Shown: positions 1 through 9,175 of the stretch, in pieces | Layout: each line of letters starts with the position of its first letter | Position numbering within the stretch: the first letter of the stretch is position 1 | From: Mycobacterium sp. SMC-2 | Lineage (GTDB): Bacteria; Actinomycetota; Actinomycetes; Mycobacteriales; Mycobacteriaceae | DNA: 64,000 nucleotides | Direction: 5' to 3' | Assembly: GCF_025263485.1 (NCBI RefSeq) | Contig: NZ_CP079863.1 | Coordinates: forward strand, 2,418,001 to 2,482,000 | Translations under genes and position numbers: made by a program | The notes under the pieces: generated by a model | Told to the model about the DNA's origin: nothing | What the model saw: the letters and a program-made list of their open reading frames with translations, nothing else | Databases searched by the model: none

Positions 1-44
1 CACAAGTGGGAGGTACCCCCACCCACGTGTGGGGGACCGCGCCT

Positions 45-758
45 GTGAACCGCAAGGTGCTGCTGTGGTTGTCCGCGGCCGCGGCGCTCGCGCTGCTAGT
101 GGCCTACCAGACGGCCGGATCCTCGGCCGTCAGGCATGCCGAGGAGTACGCCGCTCGTGCCGACGTCCCGACGGTGCAGCCCGGCGCCGATGTGCTCGCG
201 GGTATCGCGGTACTACCGCGGCGGGCGCACCGGTACGACTACCGCAGGGCGGCCTTCGGCGACGCGTGGGACGACGACAACGACGCCCCGCTGGGGCACA
301 ACGGCTGCGACACCCGCGACGACATCCTCAACCGCGACCTCGTCGACAAGACATACGTGTCGACCAAACGGTGCCCGGACGCGGTGGCCACCGGCACCCT
401 GCACGATCCGTACACCAACAAAACCATCGCGTTCCAGCGCGGCGCCAAGGTCGGCGAATCGGTGCAGATCGACCACATCGTCCCGCTCGCCTACGCCTGG
501 GACATGGGCGCCTCCAACTGGCCCGACGGCGAGCGGCTGCGGTTCGCCAACGATCCGGCCAATCTGCTGGCCGTCGACGGACAGGCCAACCAGGACAAGG
601 GCGACGCGCCGCCGGCGCGGTGGATGCCGCCGAACGCCGCGTTCGCCTGCCAATACGCGATACAGTTCATCGCCGTGCTGCGGGGCTATTCCCTGCCGGT
701 GGATCAGCCGTCGGCGGGTGTGCTCCGGCAGGCGGCGACCACCTGCCCGGCGGGTTAG
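45..758 (+). CDS. Secreted HNH-nuclease-like protein (Rv2972c type)
   Basis: A 237-residue protein, the length I recall for M. tuberculosis Rv2972c. It starts with GTG at 45; an in-frame GTG at 6 is possible but would put extra residues before the signal sequence. The N-terminus has a short basic stretch (VNRK) then a hydrophobic run, as in a signal peptide or membrane anchor. The core carries an HNH-like arrangement: IDHIVPL, then a [11 protein letters not shown] stretch and NQDKGD, resembling DUF1524/HNH nucleases. Exported nuclease activity is inferred from the motif; the substrate is unknown. Its TAG stop overlaps the stop of the convergent aldo/keto reductase gene by a few bases, so the two 3' ends are interlocked. 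Confidence 0.8.
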   Translation: MNRKVLLWLSAAAALALLVAYQTAGSSAVRHAEEYAARADVPTVQPGADVLAGIAVLPRRAHRYDYRRAAFGDAWDDDNDAPLGHNGCDTRDDILNRDLVDKTYVSTKRCPDAVATGTLHDPYTNKTIAFQRGAKVGESVQIDHIVPLAYAWDMGASNWPDGERLRFANDPANLLAVDGQANQDKGDAPPARWMPPNAAFACQYAIQFIAVLRGYSLPVDQPSAGVLRQAATTCPAG

Positions 759-1606
759 ACGCCCTCGAAGGTGTTCGGATCCGGGCGCAGCCTGGTGCCG
801 TCGTCGAGCCCGTTGATCGCGTCCATGTGCTCGGCGGCCAGCTCGAAGTCGAACACGTCGAGGTTGCCGGCAATGTGCTCGGGCTTGGCCGACCGGAAGA
901 CGACCGCATTGCCCAGCTGCAGGTTCCACCGGAGCAGCACCTGGGCCGGTGTCTTGCCGTATTCGCCGGCCACCGAGGTCACCGTCGGGTTGTCCATCAG
1001 CTTGCCGAGCGCCAGCGGCGTGTAGGCCTGGGTGACGACGTTGTGCTCGGCGTTGGTTTTGCGCACGTCGGCCTGGTTGAGCAGCGGGTGCAGCTCGATC
1101 TGGTTGACCGCCGGCGTGACGAAGGTCAGGTCGATGACGTCGGTGAGATGCTGCTCGGTGAAGTTGGAGACGCCGATCGAACGTGCGAGCCCGTCGCCGC
1201 GGCACTGGATCAGCCCGCCGAAGGAATTCACGTATTCACCCCGCGAGGGCACCGGCCAGTGGATCAGGTACAGGTCGACATAGTCCAGGCCGAGTCGCTC
1301 CAGGCTTTCCTTACAGGCCTCCATGGACCGCAGGAAGCCGTGGTCGGCGGCGGCCAGCTTGGTGGTGACGAACAGCTCGGCGCGGGGAATTCCGGAGGCC
1401 GCGATAGCCCGGCCGACGGCGGCCTCGTTGCCGTAGGCCGAGGCGGTGTCGATCAGCCGGCAGCCCATCTCCAGCGCCGCGGAGACCGCGCGTTCGGTCT
1501 CGTCCTCCGACAAATCCGCGACGCCAAGGCCAAGCACCGGCATCGTGTTTTCGTCATTTAGAGCTATCGAGGGCACGGCAGCGCCCGACTCGCCAGCCAA
1601 TGTCAT
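755..1606 (-). CDS. Aldo/keto reductase (Rv2971 type)
   Basis: A 283-residue NADPH-dependent aldo/keto reductase, full length for the family (Rv2971 is about 282). The TIM-barrel catalytic tetrad is visible: Asp in [11 protein letters not shown] with Tyr eight residues on, Lys in VTTKL, and His in LIHWP. The C-terminal nucleotide-binding segment ([13 protein letters not shown]) has Arg where many relatives have Ile-Pro-Lys-Ser. ATG at 1606 directly abuts the stop of a decayed paralogue lying upstream, so the pair was once a tandem duplication. The likely role is reduction of reactive aldehydes such as methylglyoxal; the in vivo substrate is not known. Confidence 0.9.
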   Translation of the reverse strand: MTLAGESGAAVPSIALNDENTMPVLGLGVADLSEDETERAVSAALEMGCRLIDTASAYGNEAAVGRAIAASGIPRAELFVTTKLAAADHGFLRSMEACKESLERLGLDYVDLYLIHWPVPSRGEYVNSFGGLIQCRGDGLARSIGVSNFTEQHLTDVIDLTFVTPAVNQIELHPLLNQADVRKTNAEHNVVTQAYTPLALGKLMDNPTVTSVAGEYGKTPAQVLLRWNLQLGNAVVFRSAKPEHIAGNLDVFDFELAAEHMDAINGLDDGTRLRPDPNTFEGV

Positions 1607-1830
1607 TCACCTGCCTGTGAAATTGAAGGTTCGTGGGTCCAGCCGGTTGCCGCCATCGAGCGAGGAGATCGACGCCATTCCATCGGCGCTGAGTTTCAAG
1701 GCGCTGAGTTCGAAATCGAACACGTCGAAGCTGCTCGCAATCCTTGAGGCGGTTACCAACTTGGGGATCACGATATTACCGAGCTGGAAAATACCACCTC
1801 AGCAACACCGGGCCGGGGGCGCGACGATAT
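1607..1830 (-). pseudogene. Decayed 3' end of a second aldo/keto reductase
   Basis: Read on the minus strand, this stretch contains VLLRW near 1790-1810, then a one-base frame change, then a continuous reading ending FDVFDFELSALKLSADG and LDGGNRLDPRTF before a TGA at 1607-1609. The same landmarks in the same order close the intact reductase next door ([23 protein letters not shown]). It is therefore the C-terminal third of a paralogue that has lost its reading frame and its 5' part. Between 1831 and lipN at 2001 I see no gene, only the lipN ribosome binding site (AGGAG, 1991-1995). Confidence 0.8.
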
Positions 1831-2000
1831 GGACCCCGGTCTGGTTTTGGGATATTCGTCACCACGTAGAGTTGGGTCACACGGCGCGCGGCGCGGCCGC
1901 ACCTGCTCGGTGGCCGCGGCCGGAAGACTCCGCGACGAGGGCGCGGAACGAACAACCGTCCGTCGCCCGAGCGTCACCACGTTGTATTCGAGGAGTGCCC

Positions 2001-3116
2001 ATGACCAAGAGCGCGCCCGCGCCGGACCTCCACCTTGGACCGAAACACGCGCCCATGCGGCTGGCCAGTCGCATGCAGGGTGCGGTCTCCACGATCGGCG
2101 TCAAGGTCATTCCGTGGATCCCCACCCCCGCCAAGCGCGCGTTGTTCGCTGGCCGCTCGGTGACCATCGATGGCAACACGCTGGATCCGACGCTTCAGCT
2201 GATGCTCGCCGGTCTGCGCGCCGTCGGCATCGACGGCCTGGTCGTCGACGACGACCCGGCTGCGTCCCGCGCCCAGATGCGCCAGCTCTCGCTGGAACTC
2301 CCCGGGCCGCAGATCCACGTCGACGTCGACGACCTGTCGCTGCCCGGGCCGGCGGGAGACATCCCGGCGCGGCACTACCGTCCCCCCGGCGGCGCGCCGG
2401 CGCCGATGCTGGTCTTCTACCACGGCGGCGGGTGGGCGATCGGCGACCTGGACTCCTACGACGCGCTGTGCCGGTTGACGTGCCGCGACGCCGGCATTCA
2501 CGTGCTGTCGATCGACTACCGGCTGGCCCCGGAGCATCCGGCCCCGGCCGCGGTCGAGGACGCGTACGCCGCCTTCAGGTGGGCCTACGAGCACGCCGAG
2601 GAGCTCGGAGCCGCGCCCGGTCGGGTCGCGGTCGGCGGCGATAGTGCGGGCGGCAACCTGGCCGCCGTCGTCTGCCAGCTGGCGCGCGATGAGGGCGCCT
2701 CCGCCCCGGTGCTGCAGTGGCTGATCTACCCGCGGACCGACTTCACCACGCCAACCCGCTCACTGGGCCTGTTCGCCCGCGGGTTCCTGCTGACCAAACG
2801 TGACATCGACTGGTTCGAGTCTCAGTACCTGCGGGGCTCGGGCATCGACCGGGCAGATCCGCGGGTATCCCCGCTACTGGCCGAGTCGCTGGCCGGGCTC
2901 GCGCCCGCGTTGATCGCCATCGCCGGGTTCGACCCGTTGCGCGACGAGGGCGAGAGCTACGCGGAGGCGCTGCGGGCCGCCGGGACCGCGGTCGACCTGC
3001 GGCGCATGGGGTCGCTGACGCACGGATTCATCAACCTGTTCCAGCTCGGCGGTGGCAGCGCCGCCGCGACCACCGAGTTGATTTCGGCCCTGCGTGCCCA
3101 CCTGAGCCGGGTCTGA
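2001..3116 (+). CDS. lipN: LipN-like esterase/lipase, hormone-sensitive-lipase family
   Basis: A 371-residue alpha/beta hydrolase close in length to M. tuberculosis LipN (Rv2970c). The ATG is chosen because an AGGAG site lies about five bases upstream and the N-terminus then matches the family; the frame stays open further upstream without a good start. Family landmarks: the oxyanion motif HGGGW at about residue 141, nucleophile motif GDSAGG with Ser at about 215, Asp in GFDPLRDEG and His in LTHGF near the C-terminus. It hydrolyses short-chain esters in characterised relatives; the physiological substrate is not evident. The next gene follows in the same direction, but a possible separate promoter lies between them. 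Confidence 0.92.
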   Translation: MTKSAPAPDLHLGPKHAPMRLASRMQGAVSTIGVKVIPWIPTPAKRALFAGRSVTIDGNTLDPTLQLMLAGLRAVGIDGLVVDDDPAASRAQMRQLSLELPGPQIHVDVDDLSLPGPAGDIPARHYRPPGGAPAPMLVFYHGGGWAIGDLDSYDALCRLTCRDAGIHVLSIDYRLAPEHPAPAAVEDAYAAFRWAYEHAEELGAAPGRVAVGGDSAGGNLAAVVCQLARDEGASAPVLQWLIYPRTDFTTPTRSLGLFARGFLLTKRDIDWFESQYLRGSGIDRADPRVSPLLAESLAGLAPALIAIAGFDPLRDEGESYAEALRAAGTAVDLRRMGSLTHGFINLFQLGGGSAAATTELISALRAHLSRV

Positions 3117-3138
3117 CCTGCTGCGCGGTTGGCGCCGC

Positions 3139-3144
3139 TAATCT
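3139..3144 (+). promoter_or_regulatory. Candidate -10 box for the DsbA/VKOR pair
   Basis: TAATCT fits the mycobacterial TANNNT -10 pattern and sits about 56 bases before the GTG start of the DsbA-like gene. No convincing -35 hexamer is seen at normal spacing, which is common in mycobacteria. Inferred from pattern only. Confidence 0.35.
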
Positions 3145-3200
3145 AGAGACCGTTGTTTACCGACGAACGACAACCCGAGTACCGAAGGATCACGGAAACT

Positions 3201-3962
3201 GTGGCCGACAAACCCAAACGCCCCCCGCGCTTTGACATAAAGGCCTCCGACGGTAAATCGGGCCGGCTCGTGCAGATCGGCGGGACCGCCGTCGTCCTCA
3301 TCTTCCTGGTCGCGCTGGTCTCCTACATCGTGGTGACGCACCACAAGAAGACCGCCGTCGGCGCCGGCGACACCGTGCGGGTGACGTCGAGCAAGCTGGT
3401 CACCCAGCCTGGGACCACCAACCCCAAGGCCGTGGTCACGTTCTACGAGGACTTCCTCTGCCCGGCCTGCGGCAACTTCGAGCGCACCTTCGGTCCGACG
3501 GTGTCCAGGCTTATCGACATCGGCGCGATCGCGGCGGACTACTCCATGGTGTCGATCCTCGACAGCCCCAGGAACCAGAACTACTCGTCGCGGGCGGGCG
3601 CCGCGGCCCTGTGCGTGGCCGACGAGTCCCTTGACGCGTTCCGCCGGTTCCACACCGCGCTGTTCACCACCGACCTCCAGCCCAGCGAGCGTGGCAGCAG
3701 CTTCCCGGACAACGCCCGGTTGATCGAAATCGCCCGGGAGGCCGGCGTCGTGGGCAAGGTGCCCGACTGCATCAACAGCGGCAAGTACCTTTCCAAGGTC
3801 AGCGGCGCGGCGGCGGCCGCGAAGATCAATGCCACGCCGACCATCAAGATCAACGGCGACGACTACGACCCGTCCACACCGGATGCGCTGGTCGCCAAGA
3901 TCAAGAGCATCGTGGGTGACGTGCCGGGCATCGACGGCGCGGTCACCCCACCGGCCACGTGA
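3201..3962 (+). CDS. Membrane-anchored DsbA-like thiol-disulfide oxidoreductase (Rv2969c type)
   Basis: A 253-residue protein with a cytoplasmic basic N-terminus (VADKPKRPPR), one transmembrane segment at about residues 24-43 and an extracytoplasmic thioredoxin/DsbA fold. The active-site CPAC is in FLCPACGNF, and a cis-proline loop appears in NATPTIKING. GTG at 3201 is preferred over the upstream GTG/TTG options because the protein then starts like Rv2969c. Its role is to introduce disulfides into exported proteins. It overlaps the VKOR gene downstream by four bases (GTGA), so the oxidase and its recycling partner are translationally coupled. Confidence 0.92.
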   Translation: MADKPKRPPRFDIKASDGKSGRLVQIGGTAVVLIFLVALVSYIVVTHHKKTAVGAGDTVRVTSSKLVTQPGTTNPKAVVTFYEDFLCPACGNFERTFGPTVSRLIDIGAIAADYSMVSILDSPRNQNYSSRAGAAALCVADESLDAFRRFHTALFTTDLQPSERGSSFPDNARLIEIAREAGVVGKVPDCINSGKYLSKVSGAAAAAKINATPTIKINGDDYDPSTPDALVAKIKSIVGDVPGIDGAVTPPAT

Positions 3963-4594
3963 CCACCCCGGTGTCAGCCGAAACCGCCGACCTGACACCG
4001 GAATCGCCGCCCGAAGCGCGCGTGCCCGCGCCCAGCGCGTGGTGGGTGCTGATGGCCGGCGTGATCGGCCTGGTTGCCTCCGCGACGCTGACGGTGGAGA
4101 AGATCGACCTGCTGCTCAACCGGACGTACGTGCCGTCGTGCAACTTCAGCCCGATCCTGTCGTGCGGCTCGGTGATGGTCACGCCGCAGGCGTCGCTGCT
4201 GGGCTTCCCCAACCCGCTGCTCGGACTGGTGGCCTTCACCGTTGTGCTCGTCACCGGGTTACTGGCGGTGACGAAAGTGTCTTTGCCGCAGTGGTATTGG
4301 GTCGGTTTGGCGATCGGGCTCCTGATCGGCGCGGCGTTCGTACACTGGTTGATCTACCAGAGCCTGTACCGCATCGGCGCGTTGTGCCCGTACTGCATGG
4401 TGGTCTGGGCGGCCACCATCACGCTGCTGATCGTCGTCGGCTCGATCGCGTGTCGTCCGGCGCTGCAACGCCGCGGACGCGGTGTGGCATGGGTGCTTTA
4501 TCACTGGCGGTGGTCCATCGCCGCGCTCTGGTTCACCGCGGTATTCCTGCTGATCATGGCGCGGTTCTGGGACTATTGGTCGACCCTGCTGTAA
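3959..4594 (+). CDS. VKOR-family membrane protein, reoxidises DsbA (Rv2968c type)
   Basis: A 211-residue multi-helix membrane protein of the vitamin K epoxide reductase family. Loop cysteines occur in [14 protein letters not shown], and the catalytic CPYC pair is in [12 protein letters not shown] within a later helix, the normal VKOR layout. In actinobacteria such proteins replace DsbB and pass electrons from DsbA to the quinone pool. The GTG start overlaps the stop of the DsbA-like gene. Only ten bases separate its stop from rsmD, whereas in M. tuberculosis the large pyruvate carboxylase gene lies in that position. Confidence 0.92.
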   Translation: MTTPVSAETADLTPESPPEARVPAPSAWWVLMAGVIGLVASATLTVEKIDLLLNRTYVPSCNFSPILSCGSVMVTPQASLLGFPNPLLGLVAFTVVLVTGLLAVTKVSLPQWYWVGLAIGLLIGAAFVHWLIYQSLYRIGALCPYCMVVWAATITLLIVVGSIACRPALQRRGRGVAWVLYHWRWSIAALWFTAVFLLIMARFWDYWSTLL

Positions 4595-4604
4595 GTCTTG
4601 GCAC

Positions 4605-5159
4605 GTGACGCGGATCATCGGCGGCGTGGCAGGCGGGCGGCGCATCGCCGTCCCGCCGCGAGGCACCAGGCCGACCACCGACCGGGTGCGTGAATCGCTT
4701 TTCAACATCCTGACCGCGCGAGGTGACCTGACGGGCGTCGCGGTGCTGGATCTCTACGCCGGTTCTGGCGCACTGGGATTGGAGGCACTGTCGCGCGGGG
4801 CGGCCTCGGCGCTGTTTGTGGAGTCGGACCAGCGCAGTGCGTCCGTCATCGCGCGCAACATCGACGCCCTGGGCTTGACGGGCGCGACGGTGCGACGCGG
4901 CGCGGTCGCGACCGTCCTGGCCGCCGGGACCGCGACCGCGGTCGACCTGGTGCTGGCCGACCCGCCCTACGACGTCGAGGCCGCCGAGGTGGAAGCCGTG
5001 TTGGCCGCTTTGGTCACCCATGGCTGGGCGGACGCCGGGACCGTGGCGGTGGTGGAGCGCGGGGCAACCGGTGCGCCGCTGACCTGGCCGGCCGGCTGGT
5101 CCGTGTGGTCGCCACGCGTGTACGGCGACACCCGCTTGGAGATGGCCGAACGACTGTGA
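4605..5159 (+). CDS. rsmD: 16S rRNA (guanine(966)-N(2))-methyltransferase RsmD
   Basis: A 184-residue Rossmann-fold SAM-dependent methyltransferase (Rv2966c about 188). Motif I is [20 protein letters not shown] and the catalytic DPPY motif is in VLADPPYDV. The N-terminal [11 protein letters not shown] and [13 protein letters not shown] are RsmD signatures. It modifies G966 of 16S rRNA during 30S assembly. GTG at 4605 lies just after the VKOR gene, and coaD follows in the same direction, the rsmD-coaD pairing found across many bacteria. Confidence 0.95.
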   Translation: MTRIIGGVAGGRRIAVPPRGTRPTTDRVRESLFNILTARGDLTGVAVLDLYAGSGALGLEALSRGAASALFVESDQRSASVIARNIDALGLTGATVRRGAVATVLAAGTATAVDLVLADPPYDVEAAEVEAVLAALVTHGWADAGTVAVVERGATGAPLTWPAGWSVWSPRVYGDTRLEMAERL

Positions 5160-5260
5160 GGCGGGCGTGTAGCGTCTGTCGTCATGGGCGCCGCTCTCCC
5201 CCGCAAGCGGGTGGTACCCCCACCCCATCACTGCGTTCTGCATCGTCGACGGCGCGCGTC

Positions 5261-5743
5261 ATGAGTGGCGCGGTATGCCCGGGGTCGTTTGATCCAGTGA
5301 CGTTGGGCCACATCGACGTCTTCGAACGGGCGTCCGCCCAGTTCGACGAAGTGGTGGTGGCGATCCTGACGAATCCCGCCAAGGAGGGCATGTTCGACCT
5401 CGACGAGCGGATCGCGATGATCAACGAGTCGACGACACATCTGCCCAACCTGCGCGTCGAAGCCGGACAGGGTCTGGTGGTCGACTTCGTCAGGTCGCGG
5501 GGGATGACGGCCATCGTGAAGGGACTGCGCACCGGCACCGACTTCGAATACGAGCTGCAGATGGCGCAGATGAACAAGCACGTCGCCGGTGTCGACACCT
5601 TTTTCGTCGCGACGACACCGCGGTATTCGTTCGTCTCGTCATCGTTGGCCAAAGAGGTCGCGTTGCTGGGCGGCGACGTCTCGGAGCTGTTGCCCGAGCC
5701 GGTCAACCGCCGCCTGCGCGAGAAGCTCGCCGGCCGTTCCTGA
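5261..5743 (+). CDS. coaD: Phosphopantetheine adenylyltransferase
   Basis: A 160-residue enzyme, full length for CoaD (Rv2965c 161). It catalyses 4'-phosphopantetheine plus ATP to dephospho-CoA, the fourth step of coenzyme A synthesis. The nucleotidyltransferase TxGH motif is in [11 protein letters not shown] at the start, with RTGTDFEYE and the ISS-like motif in [17 protein letters not shown] at 5261 is preferred because an upstream extension is low-complexity and not conserved in the family. The 100 bases before it contain GGTACCCCCACCCC, also seen at the extreme left edge of the window. CoA supply is relevant to the downstream polyketide synthases, but no regulatory link is visible. Confidence 0.95.
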   Translation: MSGAVCPGSFDPVTLGHIDVFERASAQFDEVVVAILTNPAKEGMFDLDERIAMINESTTHLPNLRVEAGQGLVVDFVRSRGMTAIVKGLRTGTDFEYELQMAQMNKHVAGVDTFFVATTPRYSFVSSSLAKEVALLGGDVSELLPEPVNRRLREKLAGRS

Positions 5744-5924
5744 AGCGTGGCCGCACCCCACGGGTTCCGCTGGGCCGCGAGCACCGGGCATGCGAAATAC
5801 CTTGCGCTACAGCGGAACGCATCTCGGGTGGTATTTGGAGGCCACGCGCCCGCGTACGGGAAGGGGTAACGAGATACGGTCGCTGAACCGCTCCGCGCCC
5901 AGGAGTGGGTGAGGAGAGCCAGCG

Positions 5925-7178
5925 ATGAGTTCAACCGAACGCGACTTCGACATCGTCGTATACGGTGCCACGGGATTCTCCGGCGAGTTGACCGCCCGTT
6001 ACCTGGCCGGCGCCGCCGGCGGGGCCCGCGTCGCGCTGGCCGGCCGCTCGCGGGACCGGCTGGTGGCCACCCGCGGCGCGCTCGGTCCGGCGGCACGGGA
6101 TTGGCCGTTGATCGTGGCGGACGTGTCGGACCCTGCGACCCTGGACGCGATGGCGACCCGCACCCGGGTGGTGGTGACCACGGTCGGCCCCTACACCAGG
6201 TACGGGTTGCCAGTGGTGGCGGCCTGCGCGAAGGCCGGGACGGATTACGCCGACCTGACCGGTGAGGTGATGTTCGTCCGCGACAGCATCGACCGATATC
6301 ACCAGCAGGCCGTCGACACCGGCGCCCGGATCGTGGTCTCGTGCGGATTCGCTTCCATGCCTTCGGATCTCAATGTCTATCAGCTGTATCGCCGGGCGGC
6401 CCGCGACGGCGCCGGGGAGCTCTGCGACACCACCTTCGTGTTCCGCTCCTTCTTCCAGGGCGGCGGCTCCGGCGGCACCGTCGCCTCGGAATTCGAATCC
6501 ATGCGCACCGCGTCTGGCGACCCCGAAGCCCGTCGGCTCATGAACGACCCGTACACCCTGACCACCGACCGCGGCGCCGAACCCGACCTCGGCCGGCAAC
6601 CGGACTTCGCGTTGCGTTCGGGCAGCCGGATCGCGCCCGAGCTCGCCGGCTTCTGGATGGGCGCTCTGGTATGGGCACCACACAACACCCGAATCGTTCG
6701 GCGCAGCAACGCGTTACAGAACTGGGCCTACGGCAGGCGGTTTCGTTACTCGGAGGCCATGAGCCTCGGCAAGTCCTTCGCGGCTCCGGCCGCGGCCGCG
6801 GCCGTCTCTGGCGCGCTGGCGAGTGGCTGGGCCCTGGGGACCAGGTACTTCAGGCGGGTGCCGCAGCGCTGGCTGGAGCCCCTCGCGAAACCGGGTACCG
6901 GCCCCAGCGAGGCGATGCGAGAACGCGGCCACTACACGGTGGAGACGTACACGACTACGACTTCCGGTGCCCGCTACCTGGGTACCTTCGCGCAGCAGCG
7001 GGACGCCTATGACGCGACCGGCGTCCTGCTCGGCGAAAGCGGCCTCGCGCTGGCGCTCGACCGCGATCGGCTCAGCGACCTGACGGGGGTGCTCACCCCG
7101 GCGGCGGCGATGGGCGATGCGCTGCTGGCGCGGCTGCCGGCCGCCGGGGTGGCGATGACCACCATCCGGCTGAATTGA
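5925..7178 (+). CDS. Trans-acting enoyl reductase for DIM synthesis (Rv2953 type)
   Basis: A 417-residue saccharopine-dehydrogenase-like oxidoreductase, almost the length of Rv2953 (418). The N-terminal Rossmann motif is VYGATGFSGE, followed by ALAGRSRDRL. A GAGGAGAG ribosome site sits seven bases before the ATG. In M. tuberculosis Rv2953 supplies in trans the enoyl reduction that PpsD cannot do itself. PpsD in this window likewise has dehydratase and ketoreductase domains but no enoyl reductase, so the same partnership is expected. The gene is alone on the plus strand. The paralogue Rv2449c is the main alternative identity, but the neighbouring pps genes favour Rv2953. The 181 bases upstream show nothing beyond the ribosome site. 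Confidence 0.85.
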   Translation: MSSTERDFDIVVYGATGFSGELTARYLAGAAGGARVALAGRSRDRLVATRGALGPAARDWPLIVADVSDPATLDAMATRTRVVVTTVGPYTRYGLPVVAACAKAGTDYADLTGEVMFVRDSIDRYHQQAVDTGARIVVSCGFASMPSDLNVYQLYRRAARDGAGELCDTTFVFRSFFQGGGSGGTVASEFESMRTASGDPEARRLMNDPYTLTTDRGAEPDLGRQPDFALRSGSRIAPELAGFWMGALVWAPHNTRIVRRSNALQNWAYGRRFRYSEAMSLGKSFAAPAAAAAVSGALASGWALGTRYFRRVPQRWLEPLAKPGTGPSEAMRERGHYTVETYTTTTSGARYLGTFAQQRDAYDATGVLLGESGLALALDRDRLSDLTGVLTPAAAMGDALLARLPAAGVAMTTIRLN

Positions 7179-7179
7179 G

Positions 7180-7869
7180 TCAGGTCGCCGCGCTGCGGGC
7201 GGCCAACCGATCGGCGAGCGAGCGAGCGAAGATTCGCGTCTGTTCCAGCTGGTACGGCTGGACGTTGGTCGCGGGAATGCGCAAGCCGAGATACCGGTCC
7301 CGGTATCGTCCCGACCGCAGGTAGCTCATCAGCGAGAGCCCGGAAGCGATTTGGCCGCCAAGGTATTCGAAATGGACCCCGCCCAGGTAGCGGCCGCCCT
7401 GCTTCTCGCCGAGCCGGCGGATGGCCGCGAAATTGCCGCGCCAATAGCGACGGCAGACGGCAAAGGCTGCAAAAGGCTTGCCGGCGAGAAGCTTTCGCGC
7501 CTCGCCCGACTTCAAGAAAGTCCGCATCGGCATGTTCATGGTCAACCACCATGTCGAGGATCCGATGCAGATCAGGTCGTAGTCGGTGTTTCGCACCTCG
7601 TCCGGGGTCTCGATCTGCCCGGTCGCCCGGCGCAGCTGGGCGGGAAGGACGCTGAGCATGTCGAGCGCCGCGTGACGCATGGGGACGACGGAGAACCGCT
7701 CGGCATAGCGCCGGTCGGTGAAGGTGATCCCGGCCCGCTGCACCTCCCACCCACGCTCGCCGAACACCTCGCCCGCGGCCTCGAGCACCGCGAGCGCCTG
7801 GCCGGTGAACGTGTAGTAGAGCAGCAGAACCCGGGGGCGCGCGGCGCGGTCGATGGATATGTCAGTCAT
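7180..7869 (-). CDS. Flavodoxin-like protein, function in this locus unknown
   Basis: A 229-residue protein with a flavodoxin-type start: LLLYYTFTGQA resembles the FMN phosphate-binding loop, and ICIGSSTWWLTMNMPMRTF resembles the loop that contacts the isoalloxazine ring. Similar proteins are often labelled dialkylresorcinol-condensing-enzyme-like, a name I would not carry over. A strong GAAGGAG site lies about ten bases before the ATG. It follows the permease gene by 92 bases in the same direction and may be cotranscribed with it. I do not recall a counterpart in the M. tuberculosis DIM locus. It could serve a redox step or simply travel with the copper-linked permease. Confidence 0.7.
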   Translation of the reverse strand: MTDISIDRAARPRVLLLYYTFTGQALAVLEAAGEVFGERGWEVQRAGITFTDRRYAERFSVVPMRHAALDMLSVLPAQLRRATGQIETPDEVRNTDYDLICIGSSTWWLTMNMPMRTFLKSGEARKLLAGKPFAAFAVCRRYWRGNFAAIRRLGEKQGGRYLGGVHFEYLGGQIASGLSLMSYLRSGRYRDRYLGLRIPATNVQPYQLEQTRIFARSLADRLAARSAAT

Positions 7870-7961
7870 TTCCGAGCCACTCCTTCTCGATCGTCGCCGA
7901 TCGCTTCGGAGATCATCGCCCGCAATGCGGCTCTGGGCAACCGGAAATCGACTGGCTCCGG

Positions 7962-9152
7962 CTAGTGCTGGCCGTGCTCGTGCTGGCACTCGTGGTCGTG
8001 CCCGGCATCCGGCGCGCCGCCCATCATCCGCAGCATCGGCATGCCGCCCGAGGTGACGAACCGAATGACCAGAACGGCCGTGATGGCCAGGAATGCGATG
8101 TTGAGCCACGTCGTGTAGTTCCACGAGATGGCCGCTTCCATGACCGTCGCGTTGCGCTGAGCGGGGATGAGTTTGGTTGCGCCGAAGAGCAATTCGATGA
8201 GGTAACCGGCGGCAACCATCGACGCGTAGAAAGTGCCCAGCAGCGTCAGCATCATCTTGGTGCCGTAGTACTTGCGGTAGATGTTCAGAATCGGCAGGAT
8301 CAGCAGGTCGGCGTAGATGAACGCGATGACACCGCCGAAGCTGATGCCCCCGTTCCACAGCACCGCGGCCAGCGGCACATTGCCGATCGAGCAGACGAAG
8401 GACACGATCGCCACGACCGGCCCCACGATCGGCCCCCACAGCGCCGACAGGACCGGGTCGTCGGCCAAAAAGAAGCCACGCCAGAACGTTTCGGGAACCC
8501 ACGCCGCGATCGCCCCGGCGATCAACAAACCCAGAACCAGATCCCGAAGTATCGCCAACCACTCCATCACGAACACGTGCGAAACCGAGGTGAAACCCTC
8601 ACCGGAAAAGAGCCGTTGCCAGAACGAGCCTTGCTTCTTGACCGACATGTCCATGGCCGCGTGGCCTTCCATCGATCCGGCGATACCCCGCTCGGCCTGC
8701 GCGCGGGCGGCGTCGATCAGGCGTGAACGCACGAACAACCGGAACAGGACGGCCAGCACCACGATCATCAGCGGACCGCCGACGAACTCCGCGGCGGTGA
8801 ACTGCCACCCCATCAACAGGGCCAGGATGATGCCCAACTCGACCACCAGGTTGGTCGAGCCGATCTCGAAGGCCATCGCGGCGGTGAAGCTGGCGCCTTT
8901 GCGGAAGAGCGATCGGGCCAGGGCGACCGCGGCGTAGGAGCAGGAGGACGACGCCGCGCCCAGCCCGGCGGCGAGCGCCAGGGTGCGCGGCCGGTCGTCG
9001 CCCAACAGGGAGACGACCGTCGAGCGCCGTACCACCGCCTGCACCACCGCCGACAGGGCGAAGCCCAAGATCAGCGCCCACAGGATTTCCCAGGTCATCG
9101 ACCCGGCAACCGCCAACGCGTGCCCGACCGCTCCCAGCGCCGTGTGTGTCAC
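7962..9152 (-). CDS. Copper-responsive membrane permease (Rv2963 type)
   Basis: A 396-residue polytopic membrane protein of the UPF0718/DUF318 (ArsP-like) permease family. About eight to ten hydrophobic segments are arranged in two halves. A cysteine pair in SSSCSYAAVALARS and the matching FVCSIGNVPLAAV stretch are typical. The C-terminus is rich in metal-binding residues (HDHECQHEHGQH), and the central loop is Met/His-bearing (MEGHAAMDMSVKK). Rv2963 belongs to the copper-induced RicR regulon of M. tuberculosis, and a matching operator lies directly upstream here. The GTG start at 9152 fits the promoter position. Copper transport or tolerance is the likely role; the transported species is unproven. 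Confidence 0.88.
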   Translation of the reverse strand: MTHTALGAVGHALAVAGSMTWEILWALILGFALSAVVQAVVRRSTVVSLLGDDRPRTLALAAGLGAASSSCSYAAVALARSLFRKGASFTAAMAFEIGSTNLVVELGIILALLMGWQFTAAEFVGGPLMIVVLAVLFRLFVRSRLIDAARAQAERGIAGSMEGHAAMDMSVKKQGSFWQRLFSGEGFTSVSHVFVMEWLAILRDLVLGLLIAGAIAAWVPETFWRGFFLADDPVLSALWGPIVGPVVAIVSFVCSIGNVPLAAVLWNGGISFGGVIAFIYADLLILPILNIYRKYYGTKMMLTLLGTFYASMVAAGYLIELLFGATKLIPAQRNATVMEAAISWNYTTWLNIAFLAITAVLVIRFVTSGGMPMLRMMGGAPDAGHDHECQHEHGQH

Positions 9153-9175
9153 TTGGTACCCGCTTTCCGGCTCGG

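Noticed and set aside
29..1561. A 510-codon plus-strand frame crossing the HNH gene and the reductase
   Set aside because: It is out of frame with the HNH gene and antisense to the reductase, and is Arg-rich and domain-free.
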